From positions 27,849 through 91,848 of the forward strand of contig ONKO01000007.1 in assembly GCA_900318445.1 (NCBI GenBank): 64,000 bases of DNA. Reading direction: 5' to 3'. The notes beneath the pieces were generated by a model. The model made no database searches. It had not been told where the DNA came from and saw only the letters and a program-made list of their open reading frames with translations. The translations under genes and the position numbers were made by a program. Positions 44,426 through 53,181 of this stretch are shown here, in pieces. Every line of letters starts with the position of its first letter. Position 1 is the stretch's first letter. Source of the DNA: an uncultured Bacteroidales bacterium (lineage in GTDB: Bacteria; Bacteroidota; Bacteroidia; Bacteroidales; UBA932).

Positions 44426-45964
44426 ATGAAAGAGTTTGAGATAGCACAGAAGATAGGAAAGGAACTGTCCGAAGCCCAGCTCCGCGAGGCTGCGGCCAAG
44501 GCCCTGGGCGTACGGGAGAATATGGTGGGACAGGTGCGGGTCATTCGCCGCAGCATCGATGCCCGCCAGGATGTCCTGTACCGGTACCGGGTTGAGGCTT
44601 GCCGCAGTAACGAAACGCTGGAGACATTTTCCGTGGCCCCTTATCAGGATGTCCATGGGGCGGTTCCGGTTGTGGTGATCGGCGCAGGCCCCGCCGGCAT
44701 GTTTGCCGCCCTCACGCTGCTGCAGAAGGGCCTGAAACCCATTGTGCTGGAGCGGGGAAAGGACGTGGAACGCCGTAAGGTGGACATGGCAAAGCTTTCT
44801 CTTGACGGCGTACTGGACCCGGACTCCAATTACTGCTACGGGGAAGGCGGCGCCGGTGCATTCAGTGACGGAAAGCTTTATACGCGCTCCAGCAAGCGGG
44901 GAGACATCCGCGAGGTGCTCTGCCAGCTGGTTTCCTTCGGCGCGCATGAGGACATTCTCATCGATGCGCATCCCCACATCGGCACAGACCGTCTTCCGGA
45001 AATTGTCAAAAACATCCGCCGCTGCATCGAGGAGCATGGCGGGGAATACCATTTTGACAGCCGGGTAACCGATATCGTCCCCGTATCCGGAGGCTTTGAG
45101 GTCCACTGCGGAAAAACCTGCTTCTGCGCTTCCAAAGTCATTCTCGCGTGCGGTCATTCGGCCCGGGATATCTATGAGCTGTTTGCCGCCAAAGGATGGG
45201 CCCTGGAGGCCAAGGGATTTGCCCTGGGCGTACGGGTGGAGCATCCGCAGTGGCTCATCAATCAGATTCGCTATCATGGTAAATATCAGCCGTTTATGCA
45301 GGCGGCCGAGTATTCGTTCGTCCAGCAGGTAGAGGGACGTGGCGTGTTTTCCTTCTGCATGTGTCCCGGCGGCATCCTGGTGCCTTCTTCCACGGAGGAG
45401 GGGACGGTGGTGCTCAACGGCATGTCCAATGCAGCCCGCAATTCCAAGTGGGCCAATGCCGGCGTGGTGGTCCAGATCGAACCCGGAGACCAGCCTGCAG
45501 AATACGAGGGGCCTTTTGCCCTCATGGACTTCCAGCGGGATGTGGAGCGTGCTATGTTCCGGTGGGCCCAGGAGCACGGAGCCCGGCATCCGTTCGCGGC
45601 TCCGGCCCAGCGCATGAAGGACTTCTGCCGCGGAATTGTGTCCAAGGACCTTCCCAAAACCTCTTATCATCCGGGCGCGCTGTCTGCTCCGCTGCATGAG
45701 CTGCTTCCGGAGCATGTGGCCATGCGGCTTCGCCGTGCCCTGCCGCAGGTGGACCGCAGCATGCATGGATATTATACCAACGATGCCCTTCTTTTGGGCG
45801 TAGAATCCCGTACGTCTTCTCCCGTCCGCCTTCCGCGCAACCCCGAGACGTACGAGCATGTAGATGTCCCCGGCCTTTATCCCTGCGGGGAAGGCGCGGG
45901 ATATGCCGGCGGCATTGTGTCGTCGGCCATGGATGGCATCAATGTAGCGCGCTCGCTTAAGTAA
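44426..45964 (+). CDS. FAD-dependent oxidoreductase, COG2509-type flavoprotein
   Basis: 512 aa. A short N-terminal domain (1-75: KEFEIAQKIGKELSEAQLREAAAKALGV ... FSVAPYQD) precedes a Rossmann FAD site VVVIGAGPAGMFAALTLLQKGLKPIVLERG. Conserved segments include NYCYGEGGAGAFSDGKLYTRSS, CMCPGGILVPSSTEEG and a C-terminal GLYPCGEGAGYAGGIVSSAMDG that closes the FAD site. These match the uncharacterised COG2509 dehydrogenase-like flavoproteins; the substrate is unknown. It is monocistronic with its own promoter and overlaps the convergent PPDK-like gene by 8 bp. Confidence 0.9.
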   Translation: MKEFEIAQKIGKELSEAQLREAAAKALGVRENMVGQVRVIRRSIDARQDVLYRYRVEACRSNETLETFSVAPYQDVHGAVPVVVIGAGPAGMFAALTLLQKGLKPIVLERGKDVERRKVDMAKLSLDGVLDPDSNYCYGEGGAGAFSDGKLYTRSSKRGDIREVLCQLVSFGAHEDILIDAHPHIGTDRLPEIVKNIRRCIEEHGGEYHFDSRVTDIVPVSGGFEVHCGKTCFCASKVILACGHSARDIYELFAAKGWALEAKGFALGVRVEHPQWLINQIRYHGKYQPFMQAAEYSFVQQVEGRGVFSFCMCPGGILVPSSTEEGTVVLNGMSNAARNSKWANAGVVVQIEPGDQPAEYEGPFALMDFQRDVERAMFRWAQEHGARHPFAAPAQRMKDFCRGIVSKDLPKTSYHPGALSAPLHELLPEHVAMRLRRALPQVDRSMHGYYTNDALLLGVESRTSSPVRLPRNPETYEHVDVPGLYPCGEGAGYAGGIVSSAMDGINVARSLK

Positions 45965-48869
45965 ACTTGATGATGGCTTTTCCCGTGCGACCGTCTACAC
46001 AGGCAGTGAGGGCGGTTTCCAGACGTACGTGGCGCAGGAATTCGGTCTCTTCGACGGCTTCCAGGGCGTCCAGGGGACTCAGGTCTATGCTGTCTCCGGG
46101 ACGGGTGTAGGGATCTACGTTCACATAGCCGGCGTTGAAGGACGTCAGGTTCTGGAAAAAGTGCGTGCCCTGGCTGGGATCTACGCGGAACTCCGGCAGG
46201 GAAGCCTCCACCAGGATGCGGGCTTCGGAGATGTCGCTCCAGGCTACGGGAACGCCCAGGGTGGGAATGCTGGAACCCCATCGGCCATAACCGATGAGCA
46301 CGTATTGGCGGCCATCGGCCTGCATGCGCGCGTTGAGCTCCCGCAGCTGTGCGGCCATTTCCACGGTTTTCATCTTGTCAAAGGCTGCAGCCTTGAGATA
46401 GACGATGTCCCTGAGGCCTTCCAACCAGCCGGTCCCGAGGGCGCTGGTGGATTGGACCAGCGCGCCGGAGCAGTCTATCTGCGTCCAGTCTACGTCCGTG
46501 TTGAGGCTGTCGGAGGAGATGGGCCTGATTTGCAAGGCGTTGAATACGCCGGTGGAGAGCTCGGCGGCAAATTCCAGTTCTACGCTGCACTGCATCTCTT
46601 CGCTGCAGATGTTCAAGAGGGTCTGGACGATGGACGTGAGCGGGTAGGTGTTGTAGCGGAGGATGTGCGAGAACGATACGAACTTGGGGCCCGTGGCGAA
46701 GGGGGAGTCCACCATGCGCTGGTTCTCGAAGTCAAAGGTGGAGCACACCTTGGCGAAGGAGGGGAACTGGGTGCATTCGGTGATGGGAATGTGTCCCAGG
46801 TTTACGGCGTCGTCCACGCTGGTCTTGAATTTCTCCGGCTGCATGTTGAGCGCGTACATGGACTGCTGGGTCTCGCGGAGGGCGAGGTCCGGCGTGGAAG
46901 TCTGGAGTACGTGTTTGGGGTATGCGGGGGAGAAGCGGAGCACCTGCTCGCCGTCCACCACCGATTTGCCCAGGCCGTAGGCCAGCTTCACGATGCCTTC
47001 TTCGGGCTTTTCGTAGCCGATGGGATAGAAATTCACGCTGCGCGCCACGCCTGAGAGGGTGGGAAAGAAGTAGTCTCCTTCGTGGGCGCCGCACACTTCC
47101 TGGAGGATGATGGCCATCTTTTCCTCGGAGATGACGTTGGCGGTTGCGGTGATGTAGCCGCGGGATGCGGCGAAATACACGGAGGCATAGACGCTCTTGA
47201 TGGCCTTGGCGATGAGACGCAGCTGCTGGTCCTCGTTCTCCACCGAGGGAATCATGTAGGTGGAGTATACGCCTGCAAATGGCTGATAGTAAGAGTCTTC
47301 CAGTTTTGAGGAAGACCGTACGGCGAGGGGCGTCTTCACAACCCGGATAAAGGAGCGCAGCGCCTGCGTGAGGTCTGACGGAAGGTTGGAGGCCACAAAC
47401 TCGGAGAGGATCTCGGCGTCGGAGATGTCGGAGTTGATCACGTACTGCAGGCCGTTTTCCAGGATGAAGCGGTCAAAGTACTCGGTGGCAATGATGAGGG
47501 TGCGGGGCACGGTGAGGCGCACGCCCTCCCATTTGTCGTAGAGGCGGTGCTTATACAGCACGTGGTTGAGGAACGCAAGGCCGCGGCCTTTTCCGCCGAT
47601 GGAGCCCTCGCCGATGCGGGAGAACCAGATGGTGTCGTTGAAGGTGTCGGGGTTGAAGCGGGCGACCACGCCCAGGCTCTGGCGCACACGGTATTCGTGG
47701 ATGCTCTCCACGGCCGTGCGGCGGTACAGGTCCATGTCCTGGAAGTTGGTGTTCTTGATGGCCATGCCTTCCTGGAACAGGCCTCGGGCCAGCATCCAGC
47801 GGGAAATGTAGTTCTTGCTCTTGAGGCGCTCGAGCTCTTCTTCGGGGAGACGGGCGATGATTTCCTCCGCTCCCTGGAGGTCGTTGGCGCGGGCAAGGAC
47901 CTTCCCCTTTTTGTCCAGGGCCACGAAGTCTCCGAAGCCGAATTCCCGGCCGATGAACTCGGACAGGTCGTGGGTGAGGGTCTTGGAGCGCTTCATCAGG
48001 AAGCCGGCGTGGAGTTCCTCGGCCACGCTTCTCATGCTCTCCTGGGAGCTCTGCATGAGGATGGGCATCTTGGGCAGGTCTTCGCGGATCATCTTGCACA
48101 GGTCTACGCCGGCGTCCAGTTTCTCGGAGGCGGGCTTGTCTCCCCGGTGCAGCACGAAGCCGATGTCGGAGATGACGCCGAGGAGATTCTCCTTGTACTG
48201 GTTGTACAGGGATACGGCGTCGTCGTAGTTGGTGGCCATGAGGATCTTGGGCCGGGCCCTTTTGCGGAAGACCATCTGCTCTTCGTTGAGGGCGTCCCGG
48301 ATGGAGGCCACGTTCTGCTGGAGCACCAGCTTATAGAGAAGGGGAAGATAGGTGGAGTAGTAGCGCACCGAGTCTTCTACCAGCAGGATGCACTGCACGC
48401 CGCTCTCGAGGATGTCGGCGGGGGCATTCATGCTGTCTTCCAGCAGCTTGATGATGGCGATGATAAGGTCTGTGCTTCCGTTCCAGTTGAAGATGTAGTC
48501 CATGGAAGAGTGGTCTCTTCTCTCCAGCTGGCGGTAGACCTCCTTGGAAAAGGAAGTGAGCAGCACGACGGGCATGCCGGGGCTCACTTCCTTCATGCGG
48601 GTGGCGAAGTCGAATACGTCCACTTCGCCCACGTTATAGAGGGTGATGACCAGGTCCCAGCGCTCACCGGCAGCCGATTTCTCCAACGCTTCGCGGGTGG
48701 AGGAGACCCGCTCGAAGACGGGCGGGCCGCTCAGGTTGAGGTCTGTGTACTCCTGCGCGATGCGCATGTCCAGCCGGCCGTCTTCCTCCAGCGAAAAGTT
48801 GTCGTAATTGTTGCATACCAGCAGAATCCTCCGGATTCGGCGGGCCATGAGCGCTGTTGAAGGGATCAT
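45957..48869 (-). CDS. PEP synthase/PPDK ATP-grasp-domain protein fused to receiver-like domains
   Basis: 970 aa. The N-terminal part contains two receiver-like segments: residues about 13-155 (RRILLVCNNYD ... WDLVITLYNVGEVDVFDF ... MPVVLLTSFS) and about 162-320 (CILLVEDSVRYYSTYLP ... PKILMATNYDDA ... MPILMQSSQESMRSV). From about 425 a PPDK_N-type nucleotide-binding domain follows (GEGSIGGKGRGLAFLNHV, TPLAVRSSSKLEDSYYQPFAGVYST, VMVQEVCG-like ILQEVCGAHEGD). The phosphohistidine and C-terminal PEP-binding domains of true PEP synthase are absent, so it cannot complete PEP synthesis alone. The start ATG overlaps the gdhA stop. Function unknown. Confidence 0.85.
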   Translation of the reverse strand: MIPSTALMARRIRRILLVCNNYDNFSLEEDGRLDMRIAQEYTDLNLSGPPVFERVSSTREALEKSAAGERWDLVITLYNVGEVDVFDFATRMKEVSPGMPVVLLTSFSKEVYRQLERRDHSSMDYIFNWNGSTDLIIAIIKLLEDSMNAPADILESGVQCILLVEDSVRYYSTYLPLLYKLVLQQNVASIRDALNEEQMVFRKRARPKILMATNYDDAVSLYNQYKENLLGVISDIGFVLHRGDKPASEKLDAGVDLCKMIREDLPKMPILMQSSQESMRSVAEELHAGFLMKRSKTLTHDLSEFIGREFGFGDFVALDKKGKVLARANDLQGAEEIIARLPEEELERLKSKNYISRWMLARGLFQEGMAIKNTNFQDMDLYRRTAVESIHEYRVRQSLGVVARFNPDTFNDTIWFSRIGEGSIGGKGRGLAFLNHVLYKHRLYDKWEGVRLTVPRTLIIATEYFDRFILENGLQYVINSDISDAEILSEFVASNLPSDLTQALRSFIRVVKTPLAVRSSSKLEDSYYQPFAGVYSTYMIPSVENEDQQLRLIAKAIKSVYASVYFAASRGYITATANVISEEKMAIILQEVCGAHEGDYFFPTLSGVARSVNFYPIGYEKPEEGIVKLAYGLGKSVVDGEQVLRFSPAYPKHVLQTSTPDLALRETQQSMYALNMQPEKFKTSVDDAVNLGHIPITECTQFPSFAKVCSTFDFENQRMVDSPFATGPKFVSFSHILRYNTYPLTSIVQTLLNICSEEMQCSVELEFAAELSTGVFNALQIRPISSDSLNTDVDWTQIDCSGALVQSTSALGTGWLEGLRDIVYLKAAAFDKMKTVEMAAQLRELNARMQADGRQYVLIGYGRWGSSIPTLGVPVAWSDISEARILVEASLPEFRVDPSQGTHFFQNLTSFNAGYVNVDPYTRPGDSIDLSPLDALEAVEETEFLRHVRLETALTACVDGRTGKAIIKFT

Positions 48870-50221
48870 ACGAGTCCTTGGTCTGTCATGGCGCCGGCCA
48901 CCTTGATAAAGCCGGCCAGGTTGGCGCCTTTTACATAATTAACGGTTCCGTCTTCCTCGGTGCCATACTTGACGCAGGCGGCGTGGATGTCCTGCATGAT
49001 GCGGTGCAGGTACTGGTCCACTTCCTCTGCCGTCCAGTGCTGGCGCATGGAGTTCTGGCTCATCTCGAGGCCGCTGGTGGCTACGCCGCCGGCGTTGGAC
49101 GCCTTGCCCGGTGAGTACAGCAGGCCGGCACCCTGGATGATGCGGATGGCATCGGGGGTGGTGGGCATGTTGGCACCCTCGGCTACGCAGATGGCGCCGC
49201 CTTTTACGATGTTCTCGGCATCGGCCGCCTCAATCTCGTTCTGGGTAGCGCAGGGGAGGGCAATGTCGCAGGCAATCTTCCAGGGACGTTCTCCGGGGAA
49301 GTACTGGGCCTGCGGATATTTCTGGGCGTATTCCTTGATACGGCCGCGACGGATATTCTTGAGTTCCAGCACGTAGGCCATCTTTTCCTCGGTGAGGCCT
49401 TCGGGGTCGTAGACAAAGCCGTCGGAGTCCGAGAGGGTCTGGACGGTGGCGCCGAGGCGCATGGCCTTCTGGGCGGCGTACTGGGCTACGTTGCCGGAGC
49501 CGGAAATGTTGACTTTCTTACCATGGAAACTTTCTCCGCGGGTAGCGAGCATCTGCTCAGCGAAGTAGCAGAGGCCGTAGCCGGTGGCTTCGGGCCTGAG
49601 GAGGCTGCCGCCCCAGGCAAGGCCTTTACCCGTGAGGGTGCCGGTGAATTCGTCCCTGAGGCGTTTGTACTGGCCGAAGAGATAGCCGATTTCACGGCCG
49701 CCTACGCCGATGTCACCGGCGGGAACGTCGGTGTCGGCGCCGATGTGGCGCTGGAGTTCGGTCATGAAGCTCTGGCAGAAGCGCATGACTTCGGCGTCGG
49801 AGCGGCCGCGCGGGTTGAAGTCCGAGCCGCCCTTGGCGCCGCCCATGGGAAGGGTGGTGAGCGCATTCTTGAAGGTTTGCTCGAAAGCGAGGAACTTCAT
49901 GATGGAGAGGTTCACGCTGGGATGGAAGCGGATGCCGCCCTTGTAGGGGCCGATGGCGCTGTTGCACTGCACACGGAAGCCGCGGTTCACCTGCACCTCT
50001 CCGCGGTCGTCCATCCAGGGGACGCGGAAGATGATGATGCGTTCCGGCTCTACGATGCGCTCCAGGATTTTCTGGTCCATGAGCTGGGGGTAGGCGGTGA
50101 CATACGGTGCCACGCTCTCCACGACTTCGCGGACGGCTTGGTGGAATTCGGATTCTCCGGGGTTACGGGCGATGACCTGCCCCATGAAACCTTCGATGTA
50201 ATTGCGGGTAAAGTTGTCCAT
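48866..50221 (-). CDS. gdhA: NADP-type glutamate dehydrogenase
   Basis: 451 aa, hexameric GDH size. It interconverts 2-oxoglutarate + NH4+ + NAD(P)H with glutamate, the main ammonia-assimilation route in gut Bacteroidales when ammonia is abundant. Visible: KGGIRFHPSVNLSIMKFLAFEQTFKNALTTLPMGGAKGG in the substrate domain (given here as landmarks: GGIRFHPSVN, MGGAKGGSDF), GDIGVGGREIGYLFG, and the Rossmann GSGNVAQYAAQK. It is preceded by a strong consensus promoter and followed with a 4-bp overlap by the PPDK-like gene, implying a nitrogen- or energy-linked role for that protein. Confidence 0.97.
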   Translation of the reverse strand: MDNFTRNYIEGFMGQVIARNPGESEFHQAVREVVESVAPYVTAYPQLMDQKILERIVEPERIIIFRVPWMDDRGEVQVNRGFRVQCNSAIGPYKGGIRFHPSVNLSIMKFLAFEQTFKNALTTLPMGGAKGGSDFNPRGRSDAEVMRFCQSFMTELQRHIGADTDVPAGDIGVGGREIGYLFGQYKRLRDEFTGTLTGKGLAWGGSLLRPEATGYGLCYFAEQMLATRGESFHGKKVNISGSGNVAQYAAQKAMRLGATVQTLSDSDGFVYDPEGLTEEKMAYVLELKNIRRGRIKEYAQKYPQAQYFPGERPWKIACDIALPCATQNEIEAADAENIVKGGAICVAEGANMPTTPDAIRIIQGAGLLYSPGKASNAGGVATSGLEMSQNSMRQHWTAEEVDQYLHRIMQDIHAACVKYGTEEDGTVNYVKGANLAGFIKVAGAMTDQGLV

Positions 50222-50250
50222 AAGAGAGGAATTTATACACTACTTATCCG

Positions 50251-50281
50251 CAAATATATTGATTAATACGATATATTCAAA
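50251..50281 (-). promoter_or_regulatory. gdhA promoter
   Basis: Minus strand TTTG (50281-50278), 19-nt spacer, TATATTTG (50258-50251): an excellent consensus, 29 nt before the ATG. Confidence 0.82.
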
Positions 50282-50296
50282 ATTTTTATTAAGTAA

Positions 50297-51340
50297 TTAT
50301 TGCAACGCGACGAAAACGGGCTTTTCAGCACTTATGCGGCGGCCCGTATCGGAGAGAAGGCCCGTCTTGCGGCTGCGGCGGTAGAACTCGATGGCGTTGC
50401 TGTCCCGGCAGGCTACGATGACTTCGTTCTCGGTGACGGCGAAGTTGCGGGGGTGGGGGCCGGTGAGCTGGTAGCCTACGTAGGTGAGACGGCCGTCTCC
50501 AGCTACGGAGAAAATGGCGATGCCGTCATTTTTCAGGCGCAGGCTGGCATAGAGGAATTTTCCGTCGGGAGAGAGGTGGATGTCGGCGGCTCCGCGGGCG
50601 TCCACCTGATCGGCCCGAACGGTCTGCTTCATGGTGAACCGGCCATCCTTGTAGTCGTAGACGGCAATTTTGCCGGAGAGTTCCCCGATGACATAGAAGT
50701 GTTCCCCTCTCTTGTCAAACAGGATGTGCCGGGGGCCGTACTCGAAGGGAACCATGGTGGCGGTCCTGTAGTTACCAATGCCCGTGGGCGTGAGGGTGAC
50801 TTCTCCAATGGCGTCTGCGCTGAACTCGCTGAATACGAGTTTTTTACCATCCGGCGTAAAGGCGGCGCAGTGGACGTGGGGTGTGCACTGGCGCACGGGG
50901 TCCTGGCCGCCGGCGCTGCTCACGACGAGGGAGTCCAGCGGGCCGATGCCGCCGTCTTCCCTGAGGGTGTAGACGGCCAGCGTTCCGCCGCTGTAGTTGG
51001 ATACGGCAAGGCGCTCTCCGTCGGTGACGACATGGCAGGGGTCTTCTCCTCCTTCGGGAAGGCCGGTGGGCTGGCTGCCCAGGAGCTCGAAGCCGTTGCC
51101 GCCCCAGCGCCAGGCATAGACGGCAGCGGTCTCGTCCGGCATTTCGCTGACGGCGTAGATGCGGTTGCCTTCGAGGGCGAGGAAGGAGGGGTTGGGCATA
51201 TCGGCCTTGGCGATGGGTTCGCCGGTTTGATAATCGTATGCAAAGAAACCGTCGGAGTAGGTTCCGACAAACAGGGTGCCGGTCTCCGGCCCGCAGGCGG
51301 CTGCCAGTAAAATGCTTAGTGCCATTGCTGTTTTTCTCAT
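50297..51340 (-). CDS. lactonase-family beta-propeller lipoprotein (6-phosphogluconolactonase-like)
   Basis: 347 aa. Lipobox AAAC (Cys16), so exported and probably lipid-anchored. A seven-bladed lactonase-type propeller: TLFVGTYSDGFFAYDYQTG, MPNPSFLALEGNRIYAVSE, DPCHVVTDGERLAVSNYSGGTLAVY, QCTPHVHCAAFTPDGKKLVFSE, YGPRHILFDKRGEHFYVIGE, GAADIHLSPDGKFLYASLR, GPHPRNFAVTENEVIVACRD. Cytoplasmic Pgl enzymes lack such a signal, so the physiological substrate may be a sugar lactone or something else outside the cytoplasm. Its -7 box sits in the left copy of the duplicated divergent promoter. Confidence 0.88.
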   Translation of the reverse strand: MRKTAMALSILLAAACGPETGTLFVGTYSDGFFAYDYQTGEPIAKADMPNPSFLALEGNRIYAVSEMPDETAAVYAWRWGGNGFELLGSQPTGLPEGGEDPCHVVTDGERLAVSNYSGGTLAVYTLREDGGIGPLDSLVVSSAGGQDPVRQCTPHVHCAAFTPDGKKLVFSEFSADAIGEVTLTPTGIGNYRTATMVPFEYGPRHILFDKRGEHFYVIGELSGKIAVYDYKDGRFTMKQTVRADQVDARGAADIHLSPDGKFLYASLRLKNDGIAIFSVAGDGRLTYVGYQLTGPHPRNFAVTENEVIVACRDSNAIEFYRRSRKTGLLSDTGRRISAEKPVFVALQ

Positions 51341-51343
51341 GCT

Positions 51344-51394
51344 GCAAAGATAAGAAAATTGGGAAAACTTTCGAACTTTCGTATGATTATGGTA
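51344..51394. repeat. duplicated divergent-promoter segment, left copy
   Basis: Aligns with 53323-53373 with only three internal differences. Its leftward -7 box CAAAGATA/TATCTTTG (51352-51345) is intact and serves the lactonase gene. Its rightward -7 box has decayed to AACTTTCG (51374-51381) and has no gene. Confidence 0.8.
51345..51352 (-). promoter_or_regulatory. -7 box of the lactonase gene
   Basis: Minus strand TATCTTTG, 4 nt before the ATG at 51340, with TTCG as -33 after a 19-nt spacer. The transcript would have little or no leader. Confidence 0.65.
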
Positions 51395-51414
51395 ACGGAG
51401 ACCAGCATACAGTG

Positions 51415-51457
51415 AACGGCTTCTGCCTGGCCGAGGAAGACATGAAGCTCCGCGGCC
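51415..51457 (+). pseudogene. 43-bp recG-derived fragment
   Basis: Encodes NGFCLAEEDMKLRG, matching 13 of 14 residues of the RecG motif NGFELAEEDMKLRG encoded at 56841-56883 (minus). Outside one changed codon, all four base differences are synonymous third-position changes, so it derives from a diverged recG rather than from the local one by recent copying. Confidence 0.6.
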
Positions 51458-51465
51458 AGGCAGAA
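51421..51465 (-). terminator. 12-bp perfect dyad after the fimbrillin-like lipoprotein gene
   Basis: TTCTGCCTGGCC (51421-51432) / GGCCAGGCAGAA (51454-51465) with a 21-nt loop, 20 bp past the lipoprotein stop codon. There is no T-run, so it is a transcript-end hairpin rather than a classical terminator. The loop contains the recG-like fragment. Confidence 0.45.
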
Positions 51466-51484
51466 GGAATGAACCTGTAACGTC

Positions 51485-52981
51485 CTAGTCCTGCACCGGG
51501 CGCACCGGGATGCCGAAATAGCGGACGTTGTAGTTCAAGTATGGTTTAACGCTATTGTACCCGTACAAGCAATAGGCATTGAATGGATTGCTGGTATAAA
51601 GGGACGACGACATACAATACAGGGCGGTTTGACCTAATGGATAAGTGGTATTTGTACGTCGGCCTGTAATGGGGATGAAGATATAGACGGAGTGATCGTC
51701 CTTTTTCATAAATTTGCACCCTTTTGCACCGCCCAGCGTTGTCCATTCGTAATCTGTGTTCTCGATGAGCTCTGTGATCTCGTCTTTCGTGGGCGTACGC
51801 CAGGGGGCTCCCCAGTTGTAGGTGGCGGCGTCGTCCATCGGCTGAAGGGTGACCAGGGCGTCGGTATAATTGCCGATTCCTTTGTTTTTGTCGTTGCAGT
51901 ACTTGTATAGATAGTATGTATAGCTACCATTGGGTTGTTTGTATGACCAGAAATAACGGTTGGAAGGAATGTTATACCCGTCTTCTTTCCCCGGCCGCCA
52001 GATATCATTGCCCGATGCCAGGTTATTCCCCTTGGAATAATAAGGCGTAACCTCTCCCCAGCCGAAAAAATCACCATAATCGTACTCGGAATAGGCGCCC
52101 ACGTTGACGTTGGCCCACTTGACGCCGGACGGCAGCCCCAGGTCTACGGGCTGGGGAGTAACGTCTGTCCAGCCCAGGCCGGTGATATTGATGGCGCGCC
52201 CCGCCGATGCCGAGGTATACATCGTGCCCGTCTTGGAAGTCATGTAACGCTTGCCTTTCACAACCAGGTCAAACTGATAGTTCTGGGATTTATTCCTCGC
52301 TGCGTCAACGAGGATTCCGCTGAAAAGGTATCCCTTGGCTTCGGACCCGGTTTTGTTTTCCTTGTCATAGACATAGCCCGGGACGGGATCGCCGGCCACG
52401 AGATTGTCGTATTCTGATATGGATGCCGTAGAGAAAATGTGCTTGATGCCGGCGGGCTTCAGGCGGGCGTCCGACAGGCTGGCCACGCCATCCACGGCAT
52501 CGGCATCATTGACAAAGAACTGTACATACCCCTGGGGAACCTGCATATTGAACCGCCCGGTTACCTTGCCATTCTGTACCTGATAGGAAATCCTGGAACT
52601 GAGGTAATAGCTGTAATTCGCGGGGCTGAAGACGTAATAACTGCCGCTCTTGACAACGCTCGCATCACCACCGAACGGAAGATAGACGCCCAGCATGTAG
52701 CCGTTTTCATTCTCGGCCAGGGAAATGCCGTGCGGAGTCATCTCCCATTTCGATCCGGTCCATTTCATTTCCAGATAGTTGGGAGTGGCCTGTTTGGAAA
52801 AGAAGACGAAAATGACATCTCCGGTTTCCCAACCCGTTTTGACAGCCTTGGTGGAGCCGTCATCGGGAAGGCTGGCACTCAGGTCAAACACAATCTCATT
52901 GGAGGCTTGGGGAAGGTTGGATTCCTTGTTGCAGGAAAGAAGAGCGGCAACTGCGCACATCAATAGGATAACTCTTTTCAT
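51485..52981 (-). CDS. fimbrillin-like lipoprotein with C-terminal FISUMP-type domain
   Basis: 498 aa. Lipobox LLSC (Cys17). The N-terminal part (EIVFDLSASLPDDGSTKAVKTGWETGDVIFVFF) resembles fimbrillin/Mfa-family surface proteins. From about residue 280 the sequence (VDLGLPSGVKWANVNVGA, YGDFFGWGEV, WGAPWRTPTKDEITELI, and the end RYFGIPVRPVQD) matches the Fibrobacter succinogenes major paralogous domain (FISUMP). It is exported and likely cell-surface; possibly an adhesin or binding protein. It follows the 51-aa gene and lies between the duplicated promoters, as a recent insertion would. Confidence 0.85.
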   Translation of the reverse strand: MKRVILLMCAVAALLSCNKESNLPQASNEIVFDLSASLPDDGSTKAVKTGWETGDVIFVFFSKQATPNYLEMKWTGSKWEMTPHGISLAENENGYMLGVYLPFGGDASVVKSGSYYVFSPANYSYYLSSRISYQVQNGKVTGRFNMQVPQGYVQFFVNDADAVDGVASLSDARLKPAGIKHIFSTASISEYDNLVAGDPVPGYVYDKENKTGSEAKGYLFSGILVDAARNKSQNYQFDLVVKGKRYMTSKTGTMYTSASAGRAINITGLGWTDVTPQPVDLGLPSGVKWANVNVGAYSEYDYGDFFGWGEVTPYYSKGNNLASGNDIWRPGKEDGYNIPSNRYFWSYKQPNGSYTYYLYKYCNDKNKGIGNYTDALVTLQPMDDAATYNWGAPWRTPTKDEITELIENTDYEWTTLGGAKGCKFMKKDDHSVYIFIPITGRRTNTTYPLGQTALYCMSSSLYTSNPFNAYCLYGYNSVKPYLNYNVRYFGIPVRPVQD

Positions 52982-52993
52982 AACTCTTCCCTT

Positions 52994-53149
52994 TTAAATA
53001 ATATCCACAAACTCTATACTGCTGATAGAGACGGCATTCCATTCCGTCTCTCCGCCCAGGCCGGTGAAATCGGCACTCTGCTGACAAATGACGCTTTCTT
53101 GCGTCAGCTCCAGGACGGCAGTCTCCGGTGCTTCGTAATGTGTTTTCAT
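52994..53149 (-). CDS. 51-aa small protein preceding the fimbrillin-like lipoprotein
   Basis: From ATG 53149 (MKTHYEAPETAVLELTQESVICQQS). No signal peptide or membrane helix. Short proteins beginning M-K-x-x-YEAPE and containing an ESVIC motif are commonly found just upstream of fimbrillin-like lipoprotein genes in Bacteroidales; their function is unknown. It is 12 bp upstream of the lipoprotein start and has a -7 box (53174-53181) 25 nt before it. Confidence 0.75.
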   Translation of the reverse strand: MKTHYEAPETAVLELTQESVICQQSADFTGLGGETEWNAVSISSIEFVDII

Positions 53150-53173
53150 TGCCGTTGCGTTGATTGGTTTTGA

Positions 53174-53181
53174 CAAATATA
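53174..53181 (-). promoter_or_regulatory. -7 box of the small-protein/lipoprotein cassette
   Basis: Minus strand TATATTTG at 53181-53174, 25 nt before ATG 53149. The -33 box is weak. Upstream, 53190-53322 holds no recognised gene apart from a dyad CAGGACC (53267-53273) / GGTCCTG (53289-53295). Confidence 0.5.

Noticed and set aside
45957-48869. Complete phosphoenolpyruvate synthase
   Set aside because: Only the nucleotide-binding domain is present; the phosphohistidine and PEP-binding domains are missing.
51238-51480. 80-codon plus-strand frame ending LAEEDMKLRGQAEGMNL as a gene
   Set aside because: Most of it is antisense to the lactonase N-terminus, and only the recG-like 43 bp are meaningful; treated as a fragment.
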